The notes beneath the pieces were generated by a model that was not told the DNA's origin, did no database searches, and saw only the letters and a program-made list of their open reading frames with translations. A DNA stretch of 64,000 bases from Acidobacteriota bacterium (GTDB lineage Bacteria; Acidobacteriota; Terriglobia; Terriglobales; SCQP01): contig DAIDIE010000029.1 of assembly GCA_027459505.1 (NCBI GenBank), positions 181,481 to 245,480 on the forward strand. Reading direction: 5' to 3'. The position numbers and the translations under genes were made by a program. Shown piece by piece: positions 27,067-36,288 of the stretch (position 1 is the stretch's first letter; every line of letters begins with the position of its first letter).

Positions 27067-28320
27067 ATGAGCGAGTCCAAGAAAAACAGTTCCCGCCTGA
27101 TTGGTGTAAGCCTGGGCGCCGCCGCGATCGTGCTGGGCGCTGGCCTGTACCTGCACGCCCATACCCGCCCGGTGCCGGTGATTTCCGCCGATACGCCGCC
27201 GCTGGTGGGTGTGACCACAGCGCGGCGCGCCAATTTAAGCCGCAAGCTGGAAATCGCCGCTGAGTTCCGGCCCTTTCAGGAAATCGACGTTTACGCCAAA
27301 GAGGCAGGCTACGTGAAGAGTATCCAGGTCGACTACGGCAGCCATGTGCATGCCGGGCAATTGCTGGCGACCCTGGAAATTCCCGAGCTGGCGGATCAAT
27401 TGGACCAGGCGCAGGCAGCGCTGCTAGCCAGCCGCCAGCAGGTAACGCGCGCCCAGGACGATCTGGTTCGGGCGCGTTCGGCCTATCACGATAGCCACTT
27501 GGCCTATACGCGCCTGCAAGGGGTAATGAAATCCCGCCCCGACTTGGTCGCGCAGCAGGATGTGGACAACGCCCTGGCGGCCGACCAGGAGGCATCCGCG
27601 CAGGTCTCGGCCGATCAGGCGCGCCTGGCGGCAGCCAAGGCGAATGTGGTTGCGGCCAAAGCCAAGGCGGATCGAGTGAAGGTGCTGGATGACTATTCCC
27701 GCATCTACGCCCCCTTTGACGGCGTCATTACCAAGCGCTACGCCGATACCGGCGCCATGTTGCAGGCCGGCATTGCCTCGCATGTGCAGGCCATGCCGCT
27801 GGTGCGCTTGGCAGAAAACCAGATGCTGCGTCTGGTGATACCGGTGCCCGAAGCCGATGTCGCCCGCATTCACCTGGGCGAGAGTGTGGCGGTGCGGGTT
27901 CCGGCGCTGAACCGCACCTTTCAGGGCAAGGTGGCGCGCTTTTCCGACCAGCTCGATCTGGCAACGCGCACCATGCACACCGAAGTCGACGTGCCCAACC
28001 CCGGCCTGGTGCTGATTCCCGGCATGTACGCCTATGCCGATCTCATGCTCGACAAGGTCGCGGGAGCGGTTTCGGTTCCGGTGCAGGCGCTGCTAGTCAA
28101 TCATGGGCGCAATCAGGTCTGGATAGTCGATGGTCAGGGGCATGCCCGCCTGCAAGACGTCATGACCGGGCTACAAACGCCCAATGCGGTGCAGATACTG
28201 TCGGGCGTCAATCCCGGCGATCAGGTGGTTTTGAGTGGCCGCAGCGGATTGCACAACGGAGAGACGGTACGGCCCAAATTGATCGCGGCGGAAAAATTCA
28301 AGCCGCAAACAGGGGACTAA
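27067..28320 (+). CDS. RND efflux periplasmic adaptor (MFP/HlyD family)
   Basis: A 417-residue membrane-fusion protein. It has an N-terminal anchor (~10-30), split lipoyl half-motifs (AKEAGYVKSIQVDYGSHVHA and RIYAPFDGVITKRY) and a long helical hairpin (~115-195). It links the inner-membrane RND permeases to the TolC-like channel. AAGGAG sits six bases before the ATG. It is the first gene of a tight operon: the first permease starts 3 bases after its stop. Confidence 0.92.
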   Translation: MSESKKNSSRLIGVSLGAAAIVLGAGLYLHAHTRPVPVISADTPPLVGVTTARRANLSRKLEIAAEFRPFQEIDVYAKEAGYVKSIQVDYGSHVHAGQLLATLEIPELADQLDQAQAALLASRQQVTRAQDDLVRARSAYHDSHLAYTRLQGVMKSRPDLVAQQDVDNALAADQEASAQVSADQARLAAAKANVVAAKAKADRVKVLDDYSRIYAPFDGVITKRYADTGAMLQAGIASHVQAMPLVRLAENQMLRLVIPVPEADVARIHLGESVAVRVPALNRTFQGKVARFSDQLDLATRTMHTEVDVPNPGLVLIPGMYAYADLMLDKVAGAVSVPVQALLVNHGRNQVWIVDGQGHARLQDVMTGLQTPNAVQILSGVNPGDQVVLSGRSGLHNGETVRPKLIAAEKFKPQTGD

Positions 28321-28323
28321 TCG

Positions 28324-31300
28324 ATGCCGCGCTTTTCGATCCGCAATCCTTATCTGATCCTGGTTCTTGCGCTCGCGATCGTTGTGGTTGGCGTGACCAG
28401 CCTGGCGCGCATGCCGGTGGACCTGTTTCCCGTCATCAATATGCCCGAGGTGGTGGTGGCCACGTTTTATAACGGCATGCCGCCCGAAGATATCGAAACG
28501 GAGATTACTGGCCGTTTCGAGCGCTTCTTCACCCTCGGCAGCGGAATTGAGCACATTGAGTCACGCTCGCTCCCCGGCGTCAGCATCATCAAGATCTTCT
28601 TTCAGCCGGGCACCAGTGCCGATAGCGACGTCACCATGATCTCCAATCTGGCGATGGCCAACCTGCGGCGCCTGCCGCCGGGAACGCTGCCGCCAGTGGT
28701 GTTGAAATTTGACGCCTCCAGCCTGCCGGTCTGTCTGGTGACGTTGAAAGGCTTGGGGCTGAGCGAAACCACCTTGCATGACCTGGGCCAGTTTGAGGTG
28801 CGCGATCAGTTGGCTTCCGTGGCGGGCGCCTCCGTGCCGCCGCCCTTTGGCGGCAAGTATCGCCAGATCATGGTCTATACCGACCCGCTCAAATTGCAGG
28901 CGTACAACCTCAGTCCCATGAGCGTGGTGCGGGCGGTCAACAACGCCAACCTGATCCTGCCCGCGGGTGACGCCAAAATCGGCCCGTTCGATTACAACAT
29001 CTATACCAACAGTCAGATTTCCCATGTCAAGGACATTGACTCGGTACCGCTGAAGACGGTCGGCCAGAAGGTTGTCACGGTCGGAGATATTGGAAGCGCG
29101 CAGGACGCCTCCACCATTCAGACCAACATTGTTCGCATTGACGGGCAGCGCTCAGTCTACCTGCCGATTCTCAAGCAGGGTGGTGAAACCAATACCATCG
29201 CCGTCGTTCAGGGCGTGAAGAACGCGATTGCGCATCTGTCCGGGGTGCCACACCAACTGGTGGCCAAGGTGGTGTTTGATCAGTCGCAGTTTGTGCGAAC
29301 GGCGATTCACACCGTCCTGGTGGGAGCGCTGCTGGGGCTGGTATTGACCTGCCTGATGGTCCTGCTGTTTCTCGGCAGTGCATCGGCAAGCACGGCGGTG
29401 TTGCTGTCGGTGCCGCTCTCTTCTCTGGCGACCTTTGTCGTCCTGTACTTCTTTGGCAGTTCGGTGAACAGCATGGTGCTGGGCGGGATTGCCCTCGCCT
29501 TTTCGCGCCTCATCTACAACATCGCGGTGGTGCTGGAGAATATCTACCGTCATGTCGAGCAGGGGATGGCCCCCGCGGAAGCCGCCGAGCTGGGCGGCAA
29601 CGAGGTGGCGCGGCCAGTGCTGGCGGCAACGCTGGCCACCGGCGTGGTGTTTTTTCCGGTGACATTCCTTTACGGGGTCAGCCGGTTTCTCTTTTCCGCT
29701 CTGGCGCTGGCGGTGGTCATCTCGTTGATCGCCTCCTATTTCATCGCGTTGACCATTGTGCCGCTGTTCTGCGCCCGCTATCTGCGGCCGTTGGCCGAAG
29801 GAGAGCGGCGTGGATGGCTGTTCGGCATTCATAACCGCTTTAATGCTGGTTTTCAGGGGGCGCTGCGCCGCTACGAGCGCTGGCTCAACTGGGCGCTGGA
29901 CCGGCCCCGCACCGTGGTGGCGGGTACGCTGGTACTGTTCGCCGCCAGTCTGGCACTGTTTCCACTGCTGGGCGTGGCGTTTTTTCCGCGCACCGATTCG
30001 GGACAGTTCGTTATTAACCTGAAGGCCCCTTCCGGTCTGCGCGTGGAAGATACCAATCAGCTCGTAGCCAGGGTGGAGAACGTCGTCCGGCAGGTGATTC
30101 CGAAATCCGAGCTGGGAATGATCGTCTCCAATATCGGTGTGACCCCTGGCTTCTCGTCTATTTACACCAGTAACTCCGGGCCGCATACCGCCACGATTCA
30201 GGTGGAACTGAAGAGCGGCCACAAGACCGGGACGTACACCTACATGCGGCGCTTGCGCGGTGCGATTGCGCAGCAGGTTCCGCAGGTGAGTACGTTCTTC
30301 CAGACCGGCGGCATGGAGAACGCGGTGCTGAACATGGGCTTGCCCGCGCCCATTGATGTGCAGGTCAGCGGTAGCAACCTGGGAACCATTGGACACCTGG
30401 CAACCGGGCTGGCGCAGCGCTTTCGCAAGATCCCCTCGGTCAGTCAGGCCTACATTCCGCAGAGCCTGGATTATCCCGCGTTGCGGCTGAGTGTTAACCG
30501 CCAACACGCCAGTGAGCTGGGTCTAAACCAGCGCGGAGTGGTGGACAACGTAATTACCGCGTTGACCTCCAACAGCATGATCGCCCCAAGCTACTGGATC
30601 GATCCACGCACCGGGAACGATTACATGCTGACCGTGCAGTACCCGGAGTCGAAGGTCCACAGTCTTTCTGACCTGGAGAGCATTCCGCTGCGTGTGCATG
30701 GCGGGCATTCCCCGGCCGTGTTGGGCTCGGTGGCGCGTATCACGCGGTTAAACTCCCCCACTGAAGTCGATCATTACCAGATTCAGCGGGTCGTGGATGT
30801 CTACGTGAATCCCTCCGGAGAAGACCTGGGGCGGGTCGCGAACCGTATTGACGCCATCCTCAAGGGAACGCATCTGCCGGCCGGGGTGCAAGTGCACCTG
30901 CGCGGGATGGTGCGCGCCATGCGCGCCTCTTTCCGTAGTTTCGGGTTGGGATTGCTGCTGGCCCTGCTGTTGCTCTATCTAGTGCTGGTGCCGCTGTTCA
31001 AGTCTTTCCTGGATCCGTTGCTGGCGCTGCTCTCCGTCCCCCTCGGGTTGACCGGAGTCTTACTCACCCTGCTGTTCACCGCGACTACTCTGAACGTGAT
31101 GTCGCTGATGGGCGTGGTGATGCTGGTGGGAATTGCGGTGGCCAACAGCATCCTGATTGTGGACTTTGTGCGCGAGTGCCGCAGTCGAGGCGACAACCTG
31201 CGCGAATCCATTGTGGGCGCCAGCGTCATCCGGCTGCGCCCGATCCTGATGATTTCGCTGGCCACGGTCTTTGGACTCTTGCCCATGGCGCTGAAACTGG

Positions 31301-31443
31301 GTGCGGGCGCCGCCGCCTACGCGCCGCTGGCTGTGGCGATCATCGGCGGGCTGGCCGTCTCCTTTATCTCCACTCTTTTCACGGTTCCGGCGGCATTGGC
31401 GCTGGCCTATCGCAAACACGCCGGCGGCCCGGCGTCAGCCTGA
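28324..31443 (+). CDS. RND efflux permease subunit 1, with altered proton-relay residues
   Basis: A 1039-residue 12-TM RND transporter. The porter domains and twofold repeat are complete. In AcrB-type pumps TM4 carries two adjacent Asp residues; the matching position here reads FSRLIYNIAVVLENI, with Tyr398-Asn399. TM10 reads GIAVANSILIVDF, with Ala where AcrB has the relay Lys. The TM4 proton-binding carboxylates are therefore missing. The first ~240 residues are nearly identical to the next gene. It is probably part of a hetero-oligomeric pump with subunit 2, possibly as the non-energised partner (inference). The substrate is unknown. Confidence 0.9.
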   Translation: MPRFSIRNPYLILVLALAIVVVGVTSLARMPVDLFPVINMPEVVVATFYNGMPPEDIETEITGRFERFFTLGSGIEHIESRSLPGVSIIKIFFQPGTSADSDVTMISNLAMANLRRLPPGTLPPVVLKFDASSLPVCLVTLKGLGLSETTLHDLGQFEVRDQLASVAGASVPPPFGGKYRQIMVYTDPLKLQAYNLSPMSVVRAVNNANLILPAGDAKIGPFDYNIYTNSQISHVKDIDSVPLKTVGQKVVTVGDIGSAQDASTIQTNIVRIDGQRSVYLPILKQGGETNTIAVVQGVKNAIAHLSGVPHQLVAKVVFDQSQFVRTAIHTVLVGALLGLVLTCLMVLLFLGSASASTAVLLSVPLSSLATFVVLYFFGSSVNSMVLGGIALAFSRLIYNIAVVLENIYRHVEQGMAPAEAAELGGNEVARPVLAATLATGVVFFPVTFLYGVSRFLFSALALAVVISLIASYFIALTIVPLFCARYLRPLAEGERRGWLFGIHNRFNAGFQGALRRYERWLNWALDRPRTVVAGTLVLFAASLALFPLLGVAFFPRTDSGQFVINLKAPSGLRVEDTNQLVARVENVVRQVIPKSELGMIVSNIGVTPGFSSIYTSNSGPHTATIQVELKSGHKTGTYTYMRRLRGAIAQQVPQVSTFFQTGGMENAVLNMGLPAPIDVQVSGSNLGTIGHLATGLAQRFRKIPSVSQAYIPQSLDYPALRLSVNRQHASELGLNQRGVVDNVITALTSNSMIAPSYWIDPRTGNDYMLTVQYPESKVHSLSDLESIPLRVHGGHSPAVLGSVARITRLNSPTEVDHYQIQRVVDVYVNPSGEDLGRVANRIDAILKGTHLPAGVQVHLRGMVRAMRASFRSFGLGLLLALLLLYLVLVPLFKSFLDPLLALLSVPLGLTGVLLTLLFTATTLNVMSLMGVVMLVGIAVANSILIVDFVRECRSRGDNLRESIVGASVIRLRPILMISLATVFGLLPMALKLGAGAAAYAPLAVAIIGGLAVSFISTLFTVPAALALAYRKHAGGPASA

Positions 31444-31455
31444 GGGAAGTGGCGA

Positions 31456-34400
31456 ATGGCACGCTTTTCGATACGAAATCCTTACTTCATCGTCATCGCC
31501 TGCTTGATCGTGATCGTGGTGGGCATCAGTAGCTTGTCGCGCATGCCGGTGGATCTGTTTCCCACCATCAACATGCCGGAGGTGGTGGTGGCAACGTTTT
31601 ATAACGGCATGCCACCGCAGGACATCGAGACGGAAATCACCGGCCGTTTCGAGCGCTTCTTCACGCTGGGCAGCGGCATCGAGCATATCGAGTCGCGCTC
31701 GCTGCCGGGCGTCAGCATCATCAAGATTTTCTTCCAGCCCGGCACCAACGCCGACAGCGACGTGACCATGATTTCCAATCTGGCCATGGCCAACCTGCGG
31801 CGCCTGCCGCCGGGAACCCTGCCTCCGGTGGTGCTCAAGTTCGACGCCTCCAGCCTGCCGGTGTGCCTGGTGACGCTGAAAGGCCTGGGCTTGAATGAGA
31901 CTCGCTTGCACGACCTCGGGCAGTTTGAGGTGCGTGACCAGTTGGCTGCGGTGCCGGGCGCCTCGGTGCCTCCCCCCTTCGGCGGCAAGTACCGCCAGAT
32001 CATGGTCTACACCGACCCGCTCAAGTTGCAGGCTTACAACCTGAGCCCGATGAGCGTGGTGCGGGCGATCAATAACTCCAACTTGATTCTTCCGGCGGGC
32101 GACGCGCAGATTGGGCCGTTTGACTACAACATCTACACCAACAGCCAGATATCCAGCATCGCGGATCTGAACCGGGTGCCCCTCAAGGCGGTGGGGAACC
32201 GGATGATCACCATCGGCGACGTGGGCCAGGCCAAGGACGCCGCCACCATTCAGACCAACATCGTGCGTGTCGACGGGCAGCGCTCGGTGTATCTGCCGAT
32301 TTTGAAGCAGGGCGGCAATACCAATACGATTGCCGTGGTCGATGGGGTACGCAACTCGCTGAAACATCTCGCCGATGTGCCACACCAGTTGGTGACCAAG
32401 GTGGTCTTTGACCAGTCGGCCTTTGTCAAACAGGCGATTCACACCCTGCTGCATGAAGGTGTAAGCGGCCTGCTGTTGACCGCTATTCTGATCCTGATCT
32501 TCCTCGGCAACCTGCGCGCGACGGTGGCGGTGTTTCTTTCCATTCCGCTTTCCGCGCTGGCTGCCTTCATCGCGCTGCAGATGGGCGGCAGCTCGATCAA
32601 CAGCATGATTCTGGGTGGCTTGGCGCTGGTCTTTTCGCGCCTGATCGATAACTCCGTCATCGTTTTGGAAAACATCTTCCGTCACATGGAGATGGGCGAG
32701 GATCCGGTGACGGCGGCGGAAAAGGGCGGTGATGAGGTGGCGCTCGCGGTGCTGGCGGCTACGCTGACCACCGCGGTCGTCTTCTTCCCGGTCACCTTCC
32801 TGTACGGGGTGAGCCGGTTCCTTTTTTCTGCCCTGGCGTTGGCGGTGGTGCTGGCGCTGTTTGCCTCCTACTTCGTGGCGCTGACGGTCGTGCCGCTGTT
32901 CTGCGCCAAGCTGATCAAGGCGCCTCATCATTCCGGCGAACTGGCGCCGCCCGGCGAGCAGGAGGCGTTTGTCCATCGTGCGGAAGTCGCGCCGGCGGAA
33001 AAGCGCAGTTGGGGGCAGCGCTTCAATACCGCCTTCAACACTCGTTTTCAGGCCCTGCTGGATGTTTACGAGCGCAACGTGCGGCGCGCGCTGCTGGCGC
33101 CCAAGCTGGTGGTGTGGGGCCTGATGGCAATCTTCGTGGCCAGTTTGGGACTTTATCCCTTCCTCGGCCTGGCATTTTTCCCGCGCACTGATGCCGGGCA
33201 GTTTGTCATCAACATGAAAGTGCCCTCGGGGACACGGGTGGAGCTGACTAACCAGATTGTCAAGCAGGTCGAGGATATCATCCGGCAGGTGGTGCGCCCC
33301 GGCGACCTGGGGATGATCGTCTCCAATATTGGGGTGACGCCGGGCTTTTCGTCCATGTACACCAGCAACTCCGGCCCGCATACCGCGACGGTGCAGGTGC
33401 AGTTGAAGGATGGCCACAAGATTGGCAGCTACCAATACATGAGCATGGTGCGGCGGCAACTGCGGGCACAGTTGCCGCAGGTGCGCACCTTCTTCCAATC
33501 CGGCGGTCTGCAGGACGCGGTGTTGAACATGGGACTGCCGGCGCCCATTGATGTGCAGGTGAGCGGGCAGAATCTCAGCCAGATCTATCGGACCGCGCGC
33601 GGCATTGCCGGCAGGATTCGCAAGTTGCCCGGAGTAAGCGACGTTTTCATCCCGCAAAACCTGAACTATCCGGCGCTGCGGCTGCGAGTGAATCGAGAGC
33701 GGGCCAGCGAGTTGGGGTTGACACAACGCGAGGTGGTCGACAACGTGATCACCGCACTGACGTCCAACGGCATGATCGCGCCGAGTTACTGGATCGATCC
33801 CAAATCGGGCAACGATTACATGCTGACGGTGCAATATCCGGAAACCAAGGTGCGTAGCGTCTCCGACCTGGAGAACATTCCCCTGCAGGTGCATGGCGCG
33901 CCCCTTCCGGCGGTGCTGGGGTCGGTGGCGACGATTACGCGGCTGAACTCGCCCACCGAGGTGGACCACTACCAGATTCAAAGGGTGATTGACATTTATG
34001 TTGGACCGCGGACCGAGGATCTGGGACATGTGGCCAATCAGATCGACGCCATCCTGCACCATACCGCGCTAGCGCCTGGGGTGCAGGTGCACATGCGGGG
34101 TATGGTGCAGGGCATGCGGGCGTCGTTTAAGAGCTTTGGAGTGGGGCTGCTGCTGGCGCTGGTGCTTCTGTACCTCATTCTGGTGGCGCAGTTCCGCTCC
34201 TTTATGGACCCGGTGCTGATTCTGCTGGCGGTTCCGATGGGCATCATTGGCGTGCTGTTGATGTTGTTGCTGTCAGGAACCACGCTCAACGTGCAGTCGC
34301 TCATGGGCGTCGTGATGATGGTGGGCATTGTGACCTCCAACAGCATTCTGATCGTGGAATTCACCCATCAACTGCAGAAAGAAGGGAAAGAACTGCTGGA

Positions 34401-34632
34401 CGCTGTGATCAGCTCCTGCCGCATCCGCCTCCGCCCCATCCTGATGACCTCCTTAGCGACTGTGATTGGGCTGATTCCGATGGCGCTCAAGCTGGGTGAA
34501 GGCAGTGAGGCCTACGCGCCGCTGGCGCGGGCCATCATTGGCGGCTTGGTGGTTTCGGTGATTCTGACGGTGTTTATCGTGCCAGCGGCCTATCTGCTGG
34601 CCTATCAAAAACGAGAAGCCGCGCATTCCTGA
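31456..34632 (+). CDS. RND efflux permease subunit 2
   Basis: A 1058-residue RND transporter 12 bases after subunit 1. TM4 reads FSRLIDNSVIVLENI, so Asp398 is kept and the second Asp is Asn399. TM10 reads GIVTSNSILIVEF, lacking the AcrB Lys. It carries an extra ~25-residue hydrophilic loop around residue 495 (HHSGELAPPGEQEAFVHR) that subunit 1 lacks. The operon MFP-RND-RND-TolC resembles mdtABC in having two adjacent permease genes, where B and C subunits form a mixed trimer. Confidence 0.92.
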   Translation: MARFSIRNPYFIVIACLIVIVVGISSLSRMPVDLFPTINMPEVVVATFYNGMPPQDIETEITGRFERFFTLGSGIEHIESRSLPGVSIIKIFFQPGTNADSDVTMISNLAMANLRRLPPGTLPPVVLKFDASSLPVCLVTLKGLGLNETRLHDLGQFEVRDQLAAVPGASVPPPFGGKYRQIMVYTDPLKLQAYNLSPMSVVRAINNSNLILPAGDAQIGPFDYNIYTNSQISSIADLNRVPLKAVGNRMITIGDVGQAKDAATIQTNIVRVDGQRSVYLPILKQGGNTNTIAVVDGVRNSLKHLADVPHQLVTKVVFDQSAFVKQAIHTLLHEGVSGLLLTAILILIFLGNLRATVAVFLSIPLSALAAFIALQMGGSSINSMILGGLALVFSRLIDNSVIVLENIFRHMEMGEDPVTAAEKGGDEVALAVLAATLTTAVVFFPVTFLYGVSRFLFSALALAVVLALFASYFVALTVVPLFCAKLIKAPHHSGELAPPGEQEAFVHRAEVAPAEKRSWGQRFNTAFNTRFQALLDVYERNVRRALLAPKLVVWGLMAIFVASLGLYPFLGLAFFPRTDAGQFVINMKVPSGTRVELTNQIVKQVEDIIRQVVRPGDLGMIVSNIGVTPGFSSMYTSNSGPHTATVQVQLKDGHKIGSYQYMSMVRRQLRAQLPQVRTFFQSGGLQDAVLNMGLPAPIDVQVSGQNLSQIYRTARGIAGRIRKLPGVSDVFIPQNLNYPALRLRVNRERASELGLTQREVVDNVITALTSNGMIAPSYWIDPKSGNDYMLTVQYPETKVRSVSDLENIPLQVHGAPLPAVLGSVATITRLNSPTEVDHYQIQRVIDIYVGPRTEDLGHVANQIDAILHHTALAPGVQVHMRGMVQGMRASFKSFGVGLLLALVLLYLILVAQFRSFMDPVLILLAVPMGIIGVLLMLLLSGTTLNVQSLMGVVMMVGIVTSNSILIVEFTHQLQKEGKELLDAVISSCRIRLRPILMTSLATVIGLIPMALKLGEGSEAYAPLARAIIGGLVVSVILTVFIVPAAYLLAYQKREAAHS

Positions 34633-34703
34633 TGAGTGGCGCTTGACGCCCTCTGGTTGCGAGTGTTAACTCGCAGCGGCTCGCGAGGAAAACGAAGAGG
34701 CGA

Positions 34704-36110
34704 ATGAATACGCAAATACGCAAATCGACGGTTGGGCTGGCGAGCCGGAAGCTGGTTCCGGTGGGGGTGATTGCGGCCGCGCTGGGTTCGGCCTGGGCGC
34801 TACCGCCCTCACCGCCATCGTCGCTGCCTCCCGCCCCACAGCGGGCTTATCCAGCGGCGGCGGCCATTCCGCAACATCTGACGCTCGCCGAGGCGCAGAA
34901 TATTGCCATCACGAACCATCCCCGGGTGAAGGCGGCCGAATTCGTGGCGCTGGCAACGCGGCAGAACGTCCGCGAGCAGCGTTCCGCGTACTTGCCGCAC
35001 GCCTATGGCAGTCTGAGCGGAGTCGAGGCGCTGAAGAACACCCGCGTTGCCGCTGGCGGGCTTAATAACCCAGTCATTTATCCGCGTTACGCCAATGGCG
35101 TCACGGTGAGCCAGTTGATTACGAATTTCGGGCGCACCTCCAACCTGGTGCAAAGCGCGCGGCTGGGTGCGCGGGCGCAGGCCAGTGATACTGCCGCGGT
35201 GCGCAATCAGGTGTTGTTGAACGTCACCCGCGCTTATTTCAATGTGCTGCGCGCCAATGCCGTGCTGCGCGTAGCGCGGCAGGCGGTTGGCGAACGGAAG
35301 ACCGTTGTTGACCAAGTGCAAGCCCTGGCGAAAAGCAAGTTGAAGTCTGGCCTGGACGTCAGCTTCGCCAATGTCAACCTTTCGCAGGCTCAATTGCTGC
35401 TGGTGCAAGCGCAGGATGGCGTGCAGGCCAGTTATGCTCAATTGGCGGAAACCATGGGGGTAACCCTCCCCGCGAGTGGCGCCGTGAACGCTGCTCCTCC
35501 TGTCGTGTTGCAGGATACGGCTCTGCCGGCCGCGCCCAGCTCCGATATGCAGTCGCTGCTGCAAACCGCCTTTCGCGAGCGGCCTGATATCCAGGCGGCG
35601 CGCTTTGTCGCGCAAGCCGATTTGAAGTACGCCAACGCGGAGCGCGACCTGCGCTACCCAACCATCAGCGCGCTCGGCACCGCCGGTCTGGCGCCATGGC
35701 GGGTCGCTAACCTGCCGTCGCATTACGCGGCCGCCGGCGTGAACGTCAACATCCCAATCTTCAATGGCTTTCTGTTTTCCGCCCGCCACGCCAAGGCGAC
35801 GCTGCGGGCGGAGGCGGCACAACAGCATCTGCTCGACGTGCAAAACCTCGTGACGCGCGACGTGCGCGTTGCCTGGTTGCAAACCCGTACCGCCTATCAG
35901 CGGCTGAGCCTCACCGCGCAGTTGCTTAAGCAGGCCCGCCTGGGCTTGGATCTCGCCCAGGCACGCTACAAGATCGGGCTGGGATCGATTGTGGAACTGA
36001 GCCAGGCGCAGCTCAACAGCACCCAGGCTGAAATCGATAACGCCGAGGCGCGTTATGACTACCAGATCCAGGCCGCCTATTTGAACTACGAGTTGGGGCT
36101 GCATCCGTAG
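34704..36110 (+). CDS. TolC-family outer-membrane efflux channel
   Basis: A 468-residue protein with a signal peptide (basic N-terminus, hydrophobic core, cut near AWA). Two repeats of the OEP family follow: LTLAEAQNIAITNHPRVKAA at the start of the first, and the coiled-coil stretches VARQAVGERKTVVDQVQALA and LDLAQARYKIGLGSIVELSQ. It should form the outer-membrane duct for the two RND permeases upstream. GAGG lies upstream of the ATG. Confidence 0.92.
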   Translation: MNTQIRKSTVGLASRKLVPVGVIAAALGSAWALPPSPPSSLPPAPQRAYPAAAAIPQHLTLAEAQNIAITNHPRVKAAEFVALATRQNVREQRSAYLPHAYGSLSGVEALKNTRVAAGGLNNPVIYPRYANGVTVSQLITNFGRTSNLVQSARLGARAQASDTAAVRNQVLLNVTRAYFNVLRANAVLRVARQAVGERKTVVDQVQALAKSKLKSGLDVSFANVNLSQAQLLLVQAQDGVQASYAQLAETMGVTLPASGAVNAAPPVVLQDTALPAAPSSDMQSLLQTAFRERPDIQAARFVAQADLKYANAERDLRYPTISALGTAGLAPWRVANLPSHYAAAGVNVNIPIFNGFLFSARHAKATLRAEAAQQHLLDVQNLVTRDVRVAWLQTRTAYQRLSLTAQLLKQARLGLDLAQARYKIGLGSIVELSQAQLNSTQAEIDNAEARYDYQIQAAYLNYELGLHP

Positions 36111-36288
36111 GGAGCACCGGTATTTTGCGCTTAGCGGAGGTTGCTCTGGGCTTGGCTACGGGGTCGTGGACGGCTGGAATGCGTTTGCTTGATCGCTTTG
36201 CAACAGAAAAGCGCTCCGTTCGCCGCAGTCCGCCGTTCGAAAATGCGCAAGCTTGCGCTAAGTTCCGCTGACCGCTACCCTGTTGGGC

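Noticed and set aside
31435..34062. Very long minus-strand open frame (875 codons) antisense to RND subunit 2
   Set aside because: It is a His/Gln/Arg-rich low-complexity reading produced by high-GC codon bias opposite a clear 12-TM transporter; a similar antisense frame lies opposite subunit 1 (29152-30507).
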